Source: Pleionea sediminis (GTDB taxonomy: Bacteria > Pseudomonadota > Gammaproteobacteria > Enterobacterales > Kangiellaceae). Taken from it: a stretch of DNA of 64,000 nt. Positions 1 to 9,107 of this stretch are shown here, one piece after another (within the stretch, counting starts at the first letter, position 1; every line of letters starts with the position of its first letter). The notes under the pieces were generated by a model. That model saw only the letters and a list, made by a program, of their open reading frames with translations. It was not told the DNA's origin and made no database searches. The position numbers and the translations under genes were made by a program. The stretch covers positions 1,798,001-1,862,000 of the forward strand of contig NZ_SUNB01000001.1 in NCBI RefSeq assembly GCF_007570825.1. Direction: 5' to 3'.

Positions 1-1086
1 ATCATATTTAAGTATTTGTGATGCTTTGCCCTGAGAGGTTAGTAAAACTTTATGGTATGAAGACAGCACTTTAAAAAGTTGAACGATACAGAAACCTTTG
101 AATATATAGGTAGTGTTTACCCACTTTTCACCAAGCACAACTAAAATTAAATTGTCAGCGACTAAGAGTGCTCCCATATAAATATGCGACATCAAAAATA
201 AATAGTACTTAAGTACTTTAAGATAGGCACTTGAACTCTTTTCAGAATCATTCTGCCAACGAGAAAACATGGGTAGTAACACCGGGTTAATTAACGGTGA
301 AAGTTTGTCTATTGGCATACTTGAGAGATTTATAGCCGTTGCATAATAACCAAGTAATACTTCATTGTAGAGTTTTCCAATAATTAACCTATCGAATGTC
401 TCGAGTAGTCGAGTGATGGAGTCTGCTATCGATAAAGTTACACCAAATTTCAAGAATGGTTTAACTAATTGAAGACTAAAAGCTACGCTCGGTATCCATT
501 TGCTGACCCACAAGTATCCGATAGACTTGATAAGCCCCAATAGAATTGCTGAGTAAATTAATGTATAAACCCCGAATCCTGAATAGGCCATCCAAACACT
601 AATAATACTTGTGATAAACGAAGCAGACATGTTTATCAATGCGATGTCTTTGAATTGGTAATTTCGGCTCAGAATATTTTGAGGGACTGTTCCAATGGAA
701 GACGTAATAAACATTATGGAAACAAGTTGCGTTATGGGGACGAGTTGTTCATTTTCGAAAATTAACGCATTTGGGTAGGCCAGCCCAAACACTGCGATAG
801 ACATTATTAATCCAACTAGAATAGAAAACCAAAATACACTCGATAGTTCAGCTTGATTAACAGTTTCTCTTTGTACGACTCCAGCACCGAGCCCAAGATT
901 GCTAAAGACAAAAATAAATGACGTCAAAAAAGACGCCATTGACATTAATCCGTAATCTTGAGGATCTAAAAGTCGAATAACAACAAATGTAAAAACCCAA
1001 GAAATAATCTGGGAGAAAATACTAATAAAAGCATAGGCTTTTCCACCAGTCAGTGTCTTATGCTCTATAGAATCGCTATCGGCCAT
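1..1086 (-). CDS. Wzx-like polysaccharide flippase (partial, C-terminus outside window)
   Basis: An open frame runs from an ATG at 1086 to the window edge without a stop (362 codons). It encodes a very hydrophobic protein with repeated membrane segments. The N-terminal part, with a G-K-A-Y-A-F segment followed by V-I-R-L-L-D-P-Q-D-Y-G-L, is typical of the WzxC/RfbX-like oligosaccharide flippases of the MATE/MVF superfamily. These proteins move undecaprenyl-linked repeat units across the inner membrane. The gene follows the glycosyltransferase by 6 bp and is the last visible gene of the exopolysaccharide operon. The family is clear from hydropathy and the N-terminal motif. The substrate is unknown, and whether more genes of the locus follow cannot be seen. 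Confidence 0.8.
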   Translation of the reverse strand, partial: MADSDSIEHKTLTGGKAYAFISIFSQIISWVFTFVVIRLLDPQDYGLMSMASFLTSFIFVFSNLGLGAGVVQRETVNQAELSSVFWFSILVGLIMSIAVFGLAYPNALIFENEQLVPITQLVSIMFITSSIGTVPQNILSRNYQFKDIALINMSASFITSIISVWMAYSGFGVYTLIYSAILLGLIKSIGYLWVSKWIPSVAFSLQLVKPFLKFGVTLSIADSITRLLETFDRLIIGKLYNEVLLGYYATAINLSSMPIDKLSPLINPVLLPMFSRWQNDSEKSSSAYLKVLKYYLFLMSHIYMGALLVADNLILVVLGEKWVNTTYIFKGFCIVQLFKVLSSYHKVLLTSQGKASQILKYD

Positions 1087-1092
1087 GGCTAA

Positions 1093-2268
1093 TTAAGAGC
1101 TCTGATTAGCTTTTATAACGTCGTTATAAAAACTTGATACATTATTAATAAATGCTTCATCACTATAAGAGGCTTTAGCGAAGACTTCGGCGTTCTTTCC
1201 GAGTTTTTTTCTAAGTGAATCGTCATCAATGAGCGTTCTTAAGCGTTCGGCTAGTTCATCAATGTTTTCGCTCTCAAACATCAAACCATTTTGACCATTG
1301 GAAAACACTTCACCTAAACCACCAACATCGCTCACGATACAAGGTTTTCTAGCCATCATTGCTTCTTTTATTACCCTGGGAAAGCCTTCGGTTCTTGAAG
1401 CGCATAATACGATGCCAGTTTTTCCAACATACTCTTCCATGAGCTTTCTATCTATGGGGGTTAAGCGAGTTATTCGTTTATGCCCATTAATATGCTTTTC
1501 AATCAATTCCTTTTCATTGTCGGGATAATATCCTAGTATTTCCAATTGCCAATCTGGATATTTGTCAGAAACTTCTTTAAAAGCTGCTATCGCAATATCA
1601 ATACCTTTTACATCGAATGGAAACCCAATAATTGATATGGTTTTATTCTCATCGATAAACTTAAAATTTCTAATGTTTAAATAGTTAGGGTAAACTTTGA
1701 CTTGCTTATTTTTTGTATGTTTTTTTGCCCAATCTATTTGTGTTTTATACAATAATTTGATGCCTGCGCAGTGTTTAAAAACGAATTTTTGCGTTCGTAT
1801 AGCTAACTTGCGTTTTAGACTACGCCAGTATTTATTTTTAATATGACTGAAATTAGTCCAGTCAGTGTAGTCACCGTTAACTTCGACTACCAAAGGTACT
1901 TTTGTGAGCTTTGAGACAAGAACACCCATCACACCGGTTGTTAGTGGGTCATAAGTTACAATTAAATCTAAATCTTTATTCTGTTTGACTCGCTTTCTTG
2001 CATAATAAGCAGAAAATAGAAATGTCCTAAGAAGCATAATTATTTTAAGTAACCAGCGAATATAGCGAGCAATTAATTTCGGTGCCGATAAGATTGGAAA
2101 AACCTTGATCTTTACATCATCGTATTGATAGTCACCTTGATCTCCGAATGTAATTACTTGACCGCGAAAGTTTTTAGAAATTAATTCACACTTGTGCTTA
2201 TAGAGATTCTCTATATTATATTTGTAACCTGTTTCTATAAATAAAACATACGGTTTACTATCAACCAT
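1093..2268 (-). CDS. GT4-family glycosyltransferase
   Basis: The 391-residue protein has the two-Rossmann (GT-B) layout of group 1 glycosyltransferases. The acceptor-side N-terminal domain contains a V-E-V-N-G-D segment. The C-terminal nucleotide-sugar domain has a G-F-P-F-D-V-K-G-I-D motif near residue 215 and the E-G-F-P-x4-E-A-M-M retaining-GT4 signature near residues 294-304. It probably adds a sugar to the lipid-linked exopolysaccharide repeat unit at the cytoplasmic face. It lies between the ligase/polymerase gene (13 bp upstream) and the flippase (6 bp downstream), so it belongs to the same operon. Donor and acceptor sugars cannot be predicted from the sequence. Confidence 0.85.
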   Translation of the reverse strand: MVDSKPYVLFIETGYKYNIENLYKHKCELISKNFRGQVITFGDQGDYQYDDVKIKVFPILSAPKLIARYIRWLLKIIMLLRTFLFSAYYARKRVKQNKDLDLIVTYDPLTTGVMGVLVSKLTKVPLVVEVNGDYTDWTNFSHIKNKYWRSLKRKLAIRTQKFVFKHCAGIKLLYKTQIDWAKKHTKNKQVKVYPNYLNIRNFKFIDENKTISIIGFPFDVKGIDIAIAAFKEVSDKYPDWQLEILGYYPDNEKELIEKHINGHKRITRLTPIDRKLMEEYVGKTGIVLCASRTEGFPRVIKEAMMARKPCIVSDVGGLGEVFSNGQNGLMFESENIDELAERLRTLIDDDSLRKKLGKNAEVFAKASYSDEAFINNVSSFYNDVIKANQSS

Positions 2269-2281
2269 TAACTATTCCGAT

Positions 2282-3541
2282 TTAACTATTTTGAATTTTA
2301 AGCAAAATATTATTTTTATATATTCTATGACTGACTAAAGTCATACCCAACAAGTACCAAATAAAGGGATAATACAAAACCGATATAAATGCTCCCGCAA
2401 TTAAAAAACCAATGAGTGAACATAAGTAGGCACTGAACAATAAATAAAACTTTTTGAATTCAGTTACATCAAGATGGCTTGAAAGTGACTTTCTAACGTC
2501 TCGGCAGCGATTATAAATCACTTTTATTACAGCAAAAAATAAAATCGTTCCAAGCGTTCCAAGTTCTGGTAAAACTGTAAAATAAACAGAGTGTGCTGCT
2601 CTTCCCCCCATAAAACGGCGGCCAGGCTCCCACATTGGACTCATTTCATAGTAAAAATGGTTGGTCCAAGGATAGTTTGCAGCACCTGTGCCAAAAAACG
2701 GATTCTCCAGATACATCACCCAACCAATACTCCAAGACCATAAGCGTTCATCAGCGGTTGAATCTTCTGTATTAGTTATACCAGCCATGTCACTAATATA
2801 ATCGGGTGGAAGCATACTAATTATTGTTCCACCGATGATGGCGGTACAGAGTAAAATTAAGAGTCCATTTTTTACCGGGCGTTTAGACATTAATGTAAAC
2901 ATACCAATTACGGCAACTAACCCCAGTAGACCACCTCTAGACTGAGTAACCAAAATAGCAGTAAGTATGATTATTGCTGCTAAAGTTATTAAGGCCTTTT
3001 GTTTTTTTGTTATATTGTCCATAAAAAGGCCGAAATAGGCATAGGGTAAAGCCATAATTAAGGCAAGACAGACGTCATTTTCATCACGCATGTATCCACC
3101 TGGTCCAGTACCGCCATTTCTTATTACGACTAGAGCAAGCATTACATTTGCGATTAACCAAAAAAATATAAACTTTTCTAATTTTTCTTGATTATTGAGT
3201 ATTGCCGCTAGCGGGAAAACAAATGATAAGCCTATCCAGAATAAGAGCATGCTAGCGCCATAAGTTGCTCTAGTATTGGTGGCATAAAGAATGGATGCAG
3301 ATACTAACACCCAAAATAGAATAAATAATATGTAGCCTTTATCTTGTCTTAAGTAGCTTTTTTTCTCGATAACAAAAATGAACGATAGCGCTAAAGTAAG
3401 AAGCATTGGGAAGCTAAACATACCTAAACCAGGTATGAAGTCTTGAGGTTTCACCAAGTCAAAAAAGACGAAAGCTATCAAAATGATAAAATACCATTTT
3501 GGATTGTCTTTTTTTTCATTTAGAAAAACGTCACTATCCAT
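2282..3541 (-). CDS. O-antigen ligase / Wzy-type polymerase family membrane protein
   Basis: A 419-residue inner-membrane protein with about ten to twelve hydrophobic segments. A T-Q-S-R-G-G motif opens the Wzy_C-type domain, a periplasmic loop follows (W-x-W-S-I-G-W, then F-G-T-G), and an R-A-A-H-S motif is typical of WaaL/Wzy enzymes. In exosortase-A-type loci such a protein usually acts as polymerase or ligase of the exopolysaccharide. Ligase and polymerase cannot be separated by sequence. It is 5 bp from the deacetylase gene and 13 bp from the glycosyltransferase gene, consistent with one transcript. Confidence 0.82.
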   Translation of the reverse strand: MDSDVFLNEKKDNPKWYFIILIAFVFFDLVKPQDFIPGLGMFSFPMLLTLALSFIFVIEKKSYLRQDKGYILFILFWVLVSASILYATNTRATYGASMLLFWIGLSFVFPLAAILNNQEKLEKFIFFWLIANVMLALVVIRNGGTGPGGYMRDENDVCLALIMALPYAYFGLFMDNITKKQKALITLAAIIILTAILVTQSRGGLLGLVAVIGMFTLMSKRPVKNGLLILLCTAIIGGTIISMLPPDYISDMAGITNTEDSTADERLWSWSIGWVMYLENPFFGTGAANYPWTNHFYYEMSPMWEPGRRFMGGRAAHSVYFTVLPELGTLGTILFFAVIKVIYNRCRDVRKSLSSHLDVTEFKKFYLLFSAYLCSLIGFLIAGAFISVLYYPFIWYLLGMTLVSHRIYKNNILLKIQNS

Positions 3542-3546
3542 AATTA

Positions 3547-4563
3547 TTAATCACAAAACAAAGCAGGCAAAATAAGTTTGGATTTGAAAAAAGACATCGG
3601 CATGTTGTAATCAACATGAATTCGACCTAGTGAAAATTTACTTCGATTATCAACACCATCGATATACGAAAAACCTATCTTATAGTTTGCTTTCTCTACT
3701 TCTTGCTCTACATTTTTTGATGTTGACTCTCTCTGGCCAACTGGATAAGCAATGGAATCTACCTTCTGGTTTAACTCCGACTCGATTCTCTTTTTGGATT
3801 CTATCAGCTCGATCTTTAATTGCTCTGGACTAATAGTCGATAAAATAGGATGTGATAATGTGTGTGAACCAAAGTCCATTCCAGAATCATTCATTTCTCG
3901 AATATTATCCCAAGTCATAGGCATGCTTAAATGTTTAAAGTTATCCATTTTTTCTAACGTAGATTTATTGAGAGCAAATAAATCTTCTAAAGTATTCTGG
4001 CGTTCAGAGTTAGATAATAACTTTAAAGCTTCAACTATTTCGGTATAAACTTCCTGTCTAGGTGTCTGTTGATTCAAACTGTATGTTTTTCCGAGAGATG
4101 GAATTTCGAGACTTTGTTTATGTGAGCATTTAATGATAAAGGCTAATTTTTCGTACCAAAGTACTTCATTATGATCGATGAAGTTAGTTGTTAAAAAGAA
4201 AGTTGCTGGAATATTAAGTGATTTTAAGATAGGAAAAGCCGTGGCGTAATTATCTGAAAATCCATCATCAAAAGTCACAAGTATCGGGTTTTTTATATTG
4301 AGCTTTTCCCCTTCAATATGTTGAATCATTTGTTGCATTGTTATTGGAGTATAATGTTTTTTTATGTACTCCATTTGCATCTGAAATTCGGCTGTTGTCG
4401 CGCTAACTAAATCGCTGTCGAAAGGATAGGTTTCGTCAATATCCATAACGCGATGATAAGTTAATATCGGAACTATCGGAAAGAACCTACTACGACTCCA
4501 GCGAAAAACTCGATGAAATCTGCTTGTCGTAAATAAATCTGAAATAATGTTTAATTTGCGCAA
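3547..4563 (-). CDS. NodB-type polysaccharide deacetylase
   Basis: The 338-residue protein carries a CE4/NodB domain. The catalytic motif 1 T-F-D-D-G occurs near residue 95 and the metal-binding motif 2 S-H-T-L-S-H near residue 233. It contains a segment that reads like polysaccharide deacetylase 1 (P-A-T-F-F-L). It would remove acetyl groups from N-acetylated sugars of the exopolysaccharide. It is distinct from the shorter XrtA-type deacetylase at 5612-6481, so the locus has two. No clear signal peptide is seen, so its compartment is uncertain. Confidence 0.83.
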   Translation of the reverse strand: MRKLNIISDLFTTSRFHRVFRWSRSRFFPIVPILTYHRVMDIDETYPFDSDLVSATTAEFQMQMEYIKKHYTPITMQQMIQHIEGEKLNIKNPILVTFDDGFSDNYATAFPILKSLNIPATFFLTTNFIDHNEVLWYEKLAFIIKCSHKQSLEIPSLGKTYSLNQQTPRQEVYTEIVEALKLLSNSERQNTLEDLFALNKSTLEKMDNFKHLSMPMTWDNIREMNDSGMDFGSHTLSHPILSTISPEQLKIELIESKKRIESELNQKVDSIAYPVGQRESTSKNVEQEVEKANYKIGFSYIDGVDNRSKFSLGRIHVDYNMPMSFFKSKLILPALFCD

Positions 4564-4575
4564 CGTATTAGCACC

Positions 4576-5610
4576 TTATGGCAAATTCTTTACGACCAGA
4601 GGTCCAAGACGATTGGTAAAGCTCAATGGCAGTTTTTTCCATAAGTTAATGGCTAACTCAAATTTTTTATTTGAATGGTTCATTACTGGAATGTTTTCGC
4701 CTTCTTCTAGACTGTAGTGCCAGTAAAGTTGATGCTCTTCAGCACCCCATTGTTTTTTGAACTTTAATGTTCCTGCATCTTGGCCAGAGCGTCCAAAGTC
4801 AAAACGCTTGAATCCATTCTTAATGGCAGATTCTAATATATTCCAGTACATATACATATTAATTCCCAGTCGATTATATCGTCTAAGTGTAGACGCCCAG
4901 GGAATTTCTTGTTGTCCATTGTGTGATAATAGAAATGCTGCGCCAACGGGGGCATCATTAAGATAAACAATAGCAATAGAGGCTTTATCCGGAAACTTGT
5001 CGAAAATAGCCTGAAAGAGCTTCTTTGAGTACACCGGTGTTCCAAGATCTCTCATATTTTCACTGAAGACTGTGTAAAAATCGTTAATGAGTTCTTTTTC
5101 CCCTGTTTTAAACTCAACGCCTTCGCGAATTGGTCGTTTAACTTGGGCTCTACGTTTTGAACCTATTGCTTTCCACAAAGTACCTGGGTCTTCCGGTAAG
5201 TCTAATAACATCGTGACCTTGTCAGTTCTTACTGGCAAGTTATCACTAATATTCTCTTGGTGTCGATATTCAATGTGAGAGCAGCCTAGTTTTCGCCTTA
5301 GTTCTTCGGCATGCTGAAATAGTTTATCCGTTGCTTCATCGTCGACTGAGAAAATACCACCATAATTGAAAAATGGAATAGAAACCAGATAATTCCCGAA
5401 TAGAAAACTTTTCAATTGTACAATTGGCAAGATAGCTAGAATTTTGTTGCTATTGTTTATTGCATATAAGTAATGCGTTTCATGCCCGAAAACCTCTTCG
5501 ATAAGGTTTTTCCACTGAGACAGATGGTATAGGCTAGCATTATTCTCACTGACAAAACTATCCCAAGCTTGCGTATTGTCTTTATCGAGAGTCAATATTT
5601 TAATAGACAT
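4576..5610 (-). CDS. FemAB-like GNAT protein of the XrtA/PEP-CTERM polysaccharide type
   Basis: The 344-residue protein resembles the FemAB-related N-acyltransferases found in exosortase-A-associated polysaccharide loci (TIGR03019-like). It shows an N-terminal W-D-S-F-V...H-L-S-Q-W-K segment and a central K-R-R-A-Q-V-K-R substrate-side helix. The C-terminal GNAT half has P-V-G-A-A-F-L-L and a F-D-F-G-R-S segment. It is presumed to aminoacylate or acylate a sugar of the repeat unit. It is nearly contiguous with the deacetylase upstream (2 bp) and the one downstream (13 bp). The subfamily call is from memory of the alignment; the acyl donor is unknown. Confidence 0.8.
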   Translation of the reverse strand: MSIKILTLDKDNTQAWDSFVSENNASLYHLSQWKNLIEEVFGHETHYLYAINNSNKILAILPIVQLKSFLFGNYLVSIPFFNYGGIFSVDDEATDKLFQHAEELRRKLGCSHIEYRHQENISDNLPVRTDKVTMLLDLPEDPGTLWKAIGSKRRAQVKRPIREGVEFKTGEKELINDFYTVFSENMRDLGTPVYSKKLFQAIFDKFPDKASIAIVYLNDAPVGAAFLLSHNGQQEIPWASTLRRYNRLGINMYMYWNILESAIKNGFKRFDFGRSGQDAGTLKFKKQWGAEEHQLYWHYSLEEGENIPVMNHSNKKFELAINLWKKLPLSFTNRLGPLVVKNLP

Positions 5611-5611
5611 A

Positions 5612-6481
5612 CTAATAGCTCACAGGCGTTAAGTTCGAATTATTTATAAGCTCAAGACTTTCTAGTTTTTCTTTCATTGTGCCAAACTTGAATTCATTAA
5701 GAAGTTTTCTGAGTCTTGTTTCGCAATGTTGAAGGTTGTTGTAATGGCGAAATTTAGAAAACCAACTGACTTCAACTTTCGGCTGTTCAGGATCAATTTC
5801 CCAAGGGTGTAAGTAGAATACAAAAGATTCATTTTTCCGACGTTGTCGGCGATATATCATTCTCGAAAGCCAATAAGGATATAGGCGAAAGTAACCTCCG
5901 CCAGCTATAGGAATGGTTTGACCGAATGCTTTTATCGTCGACAATGGATATTCCAAAATAGTTGATCCATTTGGTGTTTTAACCAAATGAGGCTGAGTTG
6001 GGGCATTAGGTATTCCATACCGATCGTGGACGATGGGAAATATGCTGGAATCGTAGGTAAATCCTACTTCTGCCAATATATCGAGCGCCCATAATGATTT
6101 TTTCGTAATTGAGTAGCTTGCTGCTCGATATCCTAAAACTTCTTCTCCACACAAATCTTCCAATATCGCTTTAGAACGAAAAGTTTCATCTTTAAAAACT
6201 TCGGGAGACTGCTCATAGATAAGTTGGTGGCTATAGCCGTGACTTGCTACTTCATGACCTCGTCGGTGAATTTCTTTGATCAGTTCGGGATATCTCTCTG
6301 CAACCCAGCCGAGTATGAAGTGAGTGACCTTTACATTGTACTCATCGAAAATATCTAATAAACGCAGGGTATTATTTTCGACCCTTGTCGGAATTTTTTC
6401 CCATTCATCGGTATGAATAGTTTCAGCCAAGGCTGCTACTTGAAAGTAGTCTTCTACATCAATTGAGAGGATGTTTTGCAT
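5612..6481 (-). CDS. XrtA-system polysaccharide deacetylase (DUF3473)
   Basis: The protein opens with I-L-S-I-D-V-E-D-Y-F-Q-V, the hallmark of the TIGR03006 deacetylase family of exosortase-A loci. A metal-binding motif S-H-G-Y-S-H and a C-terminal DUF3473 block around Y-L-H-P-W-E follow. I start it at the ATG at 6481 (about 289 residues) because AGGGAAAG lies just upstream, whereas an in-frame ATG at 6517 has no ribosome site and adds a non-conserved tail. It should deacetylate the exopolysaccharide. Together with the FemAB-like protein, chain-length protein, kinase and barrel it defines the locus type. Confidence 0.88.
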   Translation of the reverse strand: MQNILSIDVEDYFQVAALAETIHTDEWEKIPTRVENNTLRLLDIFDEYNVKVTHFILGWVAERYPELIKEIHRRGHEVASHGYSHQLIYEQSPEVFKDETFRSKAILEDLCGEEVLGYRAASYSITKKSLWALDILAEVGFTYDSSIFPIVHDRYGIPNAPTQPHLVKTPNGSTILEYPLSTIKAFGQTIPIAGGGYFRLYPYWLSRMIYRRQRRKNESFVFYLHPWEIDPEQPKVEVSWFSKFRHYNNLQHCETRLRKLLNEFKFGTMKEKLESLELINNSNLTPVSY

Positions 6482-6636
6482 GAATGTTCTTTCCCTATAA
6501 CTGCCAACAAACAACACTTGTCCTGTGCGGTGTAAATCTTAAGGTTCTTTACTTTTAAGTAAACTGTATTGAACCTAAATTATATAATAAAATGATGGTC
6601 TGTATAAGGGTAATTCAGCGTTAACAAGGATATTTT

Positions 6637-7773
6637 GTGTTTTGTGAACTAACTCCCGTTGGTGATTCTTTACGAGTGACGAAAGGCCAGTTTCAGTGTG
6701 ATGTATTTCACCCTTTTGATGTATTTGGTTTTGATAGTGGTACATCGGCGCTCGCTGCAGCCATAATAGCAGTAAAAGAAAGTGCTCAACAGATAGCTGA
6801 GCCGGAAGTTATTGTGCCTGGATATACCTGTCCTGATGTCCTCAGTGCCTGTCAGTTTGCAGGTGTAAAAGTTAAATTGATCGATTTTGAAGAGAACTTA
6901 CCTTTTATAAACCTTTCTAAGCTCCTCGATACTGTAAATTCATCAACGATAGCGGTAATTGCTATCAACTTTCTCGGTATACCTGAGCGTATTATCGATA
7001 TCAAAAGAACGTTGAGCAAAACGAATGTTGTTGTTATAGAAGATAGTGCTCAAGGTATGCCTCTTGGTAATGTTGATAATTACTGGAAAGGTGATCTGGT
7101 GACTTTAAGTTTTGGACGGGGTAAACCACTTGGCCTTCTTGGCGGCGGCGCTGTTTTAAAGTCAAAGTCCAGTAAATTTGAAGTGGAGAATAGCAATGTT
7201 GTTAATGAGTCAGCACTCGCTAAAACTAAATACCTACTAAAACGGTCAATTATTAAAGTATTATCGATTCCTGCATTCTATTTTTGGGTAACAAAGTTGC
7301 CTTTTTTAAAGCTTGGAGAAACTAAATATAAGAAACTAATTGAAATAAATCCGCTTTCAGAGATTATCGCATCGAGATTATCAAGCGCTATCGTCGGTTA
7401 TCAGTCATTAGACGATCACCAGGACGAGCTGCATAAAATGATTTCCCAACATAAAGACAAAGGACTTATCGATTTTTATTCATTAATTCCTTCTGATATC
7501 GGTCACGTAATCCGCTATCCGGTTTTATTGCCAAGTGAACAAAAGCGAGATGAATTGTATACAGAATTACAATCTAAAGGCCTGGGCGCATCGAAAATGT
7601 ATCAAAAATCGTTGATTGAATTTTCAGATATACCGAATGATTTAATTTTAGGTGAGTCTGATTTAGAGAATGCGAAGTCATTCGCTCGACGGTTGATAAC
7701 GTTAGCTTGTCACAATGGAGTCACTAAAAGACATCTAGATGCAATGAATCATTGCATTAGTCAAGTCTTTTAG
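6637..7773 (+). CDS. DegT/DnrJ/EryC1-type PLP-dependent enzyme
   Basis: A 378-residue fold-type-I PLP protein with a GTG start at 6637 preceded by AAGGA. It has a G-T-S-A-L-A-A phosphate-side loop, E-D-S-A-Q with the pyridine-binding Asp136, and a S-F-G-R-G-K-P segment whose Lys163 is in the position of the Schiff-base lysine. Sugar aminotransferases of this family make amino-sugars for surface polysaccharides. The gene is the only plus-strand gene inside the minus-strand exopolysaccharide locus and has its own start region. The lysine context differs from the usual S-x-x-x-x-K-x-x-x-x-G-E-G-G, so a non-transaminase role is possible. Confidence 0.75.
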   Translation: MFCELTPVGDSLRVTKGQFQCDVFHPFDVFGFDSGTSALAAAIIAVKESAQQIAEPEVIVPGYTCPDVLSACQFAGVKVKLIDFEENLPFINLSKLLDTVNSSTIAVIAINFLGIPERIIDIKRTLSKTNVVVIEDSAQGMPLGNVDNYWKGDLVTLSFGRGKPLGLLGGGAVLKSKSSKFEVENSNVVNESALAKTKYLLKRSIIKVLSIPAFYFWVTKLPFLKLGETKYKKLIEINPLSEIIASRLSSAIVGYQSLDDHQDELHKMISQHKDKGLIDFYSLIPSDIGHVIRYPVLLPSEQKRDELYTELQSKGLGASKMYQKSLIEFSDIPNDLILGESDLENAKSFARRLITLACHNGVTKRHLDAMNHCISQVF

Positions 7774-7776
7774 TTA

Positions 7777-9105
7777 TCACCACTGGCCTCGATCTCGATA
7801 TACGAAGCCCAGCGTAAAGTATTCGCTCGTATTGGGAATTATTCCTAAATTACGATCCAATTGTTTAGCTTCTCGCTTTTCAAACGTGCTATAGAATGAA
7901 AGTGTCGATGATGAAACGTGGTCATAGCGAATAAATGACTGTTTTATTCGATTTTCCTCAATCGAGTTACCAATAATATTGAAATCTGTTTCGGTATCGG
8001 AGTACCGAAAAGTCAGCAGTCTTTGTAGAGGAGAGCTCAGTAAACGGGATAGTGATGTTGACAAGGTTATATCATGGCCTCTTCTAATTTCATCGTTATC
8101 AGCAAAGATTCCAAAAAGATTCGTTTCAAATATTTGCGCTCTAAAAGAGACCAGCCCGGTATTGTATTCGTATTGAAATGTTCCTGATTCTGACCTTTGT
8201 GCTCGAAACAAAGCATTCGCCTGAGGATTAATAGAAATGGTTCCTGAGGCTGCATTGATATTGATTAAGTTCGCTACTCCTTCAAACAGCTCTAGGGTTA
8301 CCGATTGTCGGCTATTCATTTGTCGATTCCAGGAAAAGCGCATTTGTTCCTCTGATGCTTTTTGACCCGAGGCGCCATCGACGTTAGAGTTACCAAGATC
8401 TAATTGCATTTCATTTGTTGCATTAACAACTACCCAGCGTAAAATTTGATCTGACTGGCGAAAATCGAAAGTATTAACTTGTTCATCGTTATCATAGTCG
8501 TTGTCAGTTTCTTGAAGGACTAAGGAAAGTCGATTAGTTGCATTAATTTGACGGTTTAATGAAAAAGATGCTGACTGCGCCGTTCTTGAGTTATCAACTT
8601 GAGCGACAATTGGTCCACTGTCTTCAACCTGGTAATCAATGTGTTGATAATTCAAATTTATGTCTGTTTGTGAATCCAATCGGACAAAATAATTTGGAGA
8701 AAACGCCACAGTCTGACTATCTCTTAAATTGTTAACTTCTTCTGTTTGAAACCGATTTGCAGGTACTTGAGAAAGATCTCCAAATAACATTAGTGAAAAG
8801 TTAGTGTCTTTTGGTTGATAGGTCGACTCTAATCTAATATTTGATCGAGTTTCATCAGCTAACTCATCATTATCGTAATTCAATCGAGACAAACTACTGG
8901 CAAAATCAATTTGCCAGTCATATAAGTTTTCATCTGAAATATCAAATGTTAAGTCTGCCTGATAGACACTGCCTTCCTGGCCATCTGGGCGCTGAGTTAC
9001 ATTAGTGCTAGAAGAGCCAGAGGTTCCTAAAGAGTACTCATACTCAGTCGCGAGTGCTGAGTGTGATAACAAAAGCACTGCAATCCATTTATATTTTCTA
9101 TCCAT
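7777..9105 (-). CDS. XrtA/PEP-CTERM-associated outer-membrane beta-barrel protein
   Basis: The 442-residue protein begins with a signal peptide (cleavage probably after A-L-A near residue 19). It continues as alternating amphipathic strands rich in N, D, S and Q with aromatic ends, typical of a large outer-membrane barrel. The segments L-N-Y-Q-H-I-D-Y and L-G-N-S-N-V-D fit the TIGR03016 family that accompanies exosortase-A polysaccharide loci. It is placed directly after the kinase-like gene, as in that locus type. It may act as outer-membrane secretion channel or anchor for the polymer; this is inference. Confidence 0.75.
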   Translation of the reverse strand: MDRKYKWIAVLLLSHSALATEYEYSLGTSGSSSTNVTQRPDGQEGSVYQADLTFDISDENLYDWQIDFASSLSRLNYDNDELADETRSNIRLESTYQPKDTNFSLMLFGDLSQVPANRFQTEEVNNLRDSQTVAFSPNYFVRLDSQTDINLNYQHIDYQVEDSGPIVAQVDNSRTAQSASFSLNRQINATNRLSLVLQETDNDYDNDEQVNTFDFRQSDQILRWVVVNATNEMQLDLGNSNVDGASGQKASEEQMRFSWNRQMNSRQSVTLELFEGVANLININAASGTISINPQANALFRAQRSESGTFQYEYNTGLVSFRAQIFETNLFGIFADNDEIRRGHDITLSTSLSRLLSSPLQRLLTFRYSDTETDFNIIGNSIEENRIKQSFIRYDHVSSSTLSFYSTFEKREAKQLDRNLGIIPNTSEYFTLGFVYRDRGQW

Positions 9106-9107
9106 AG

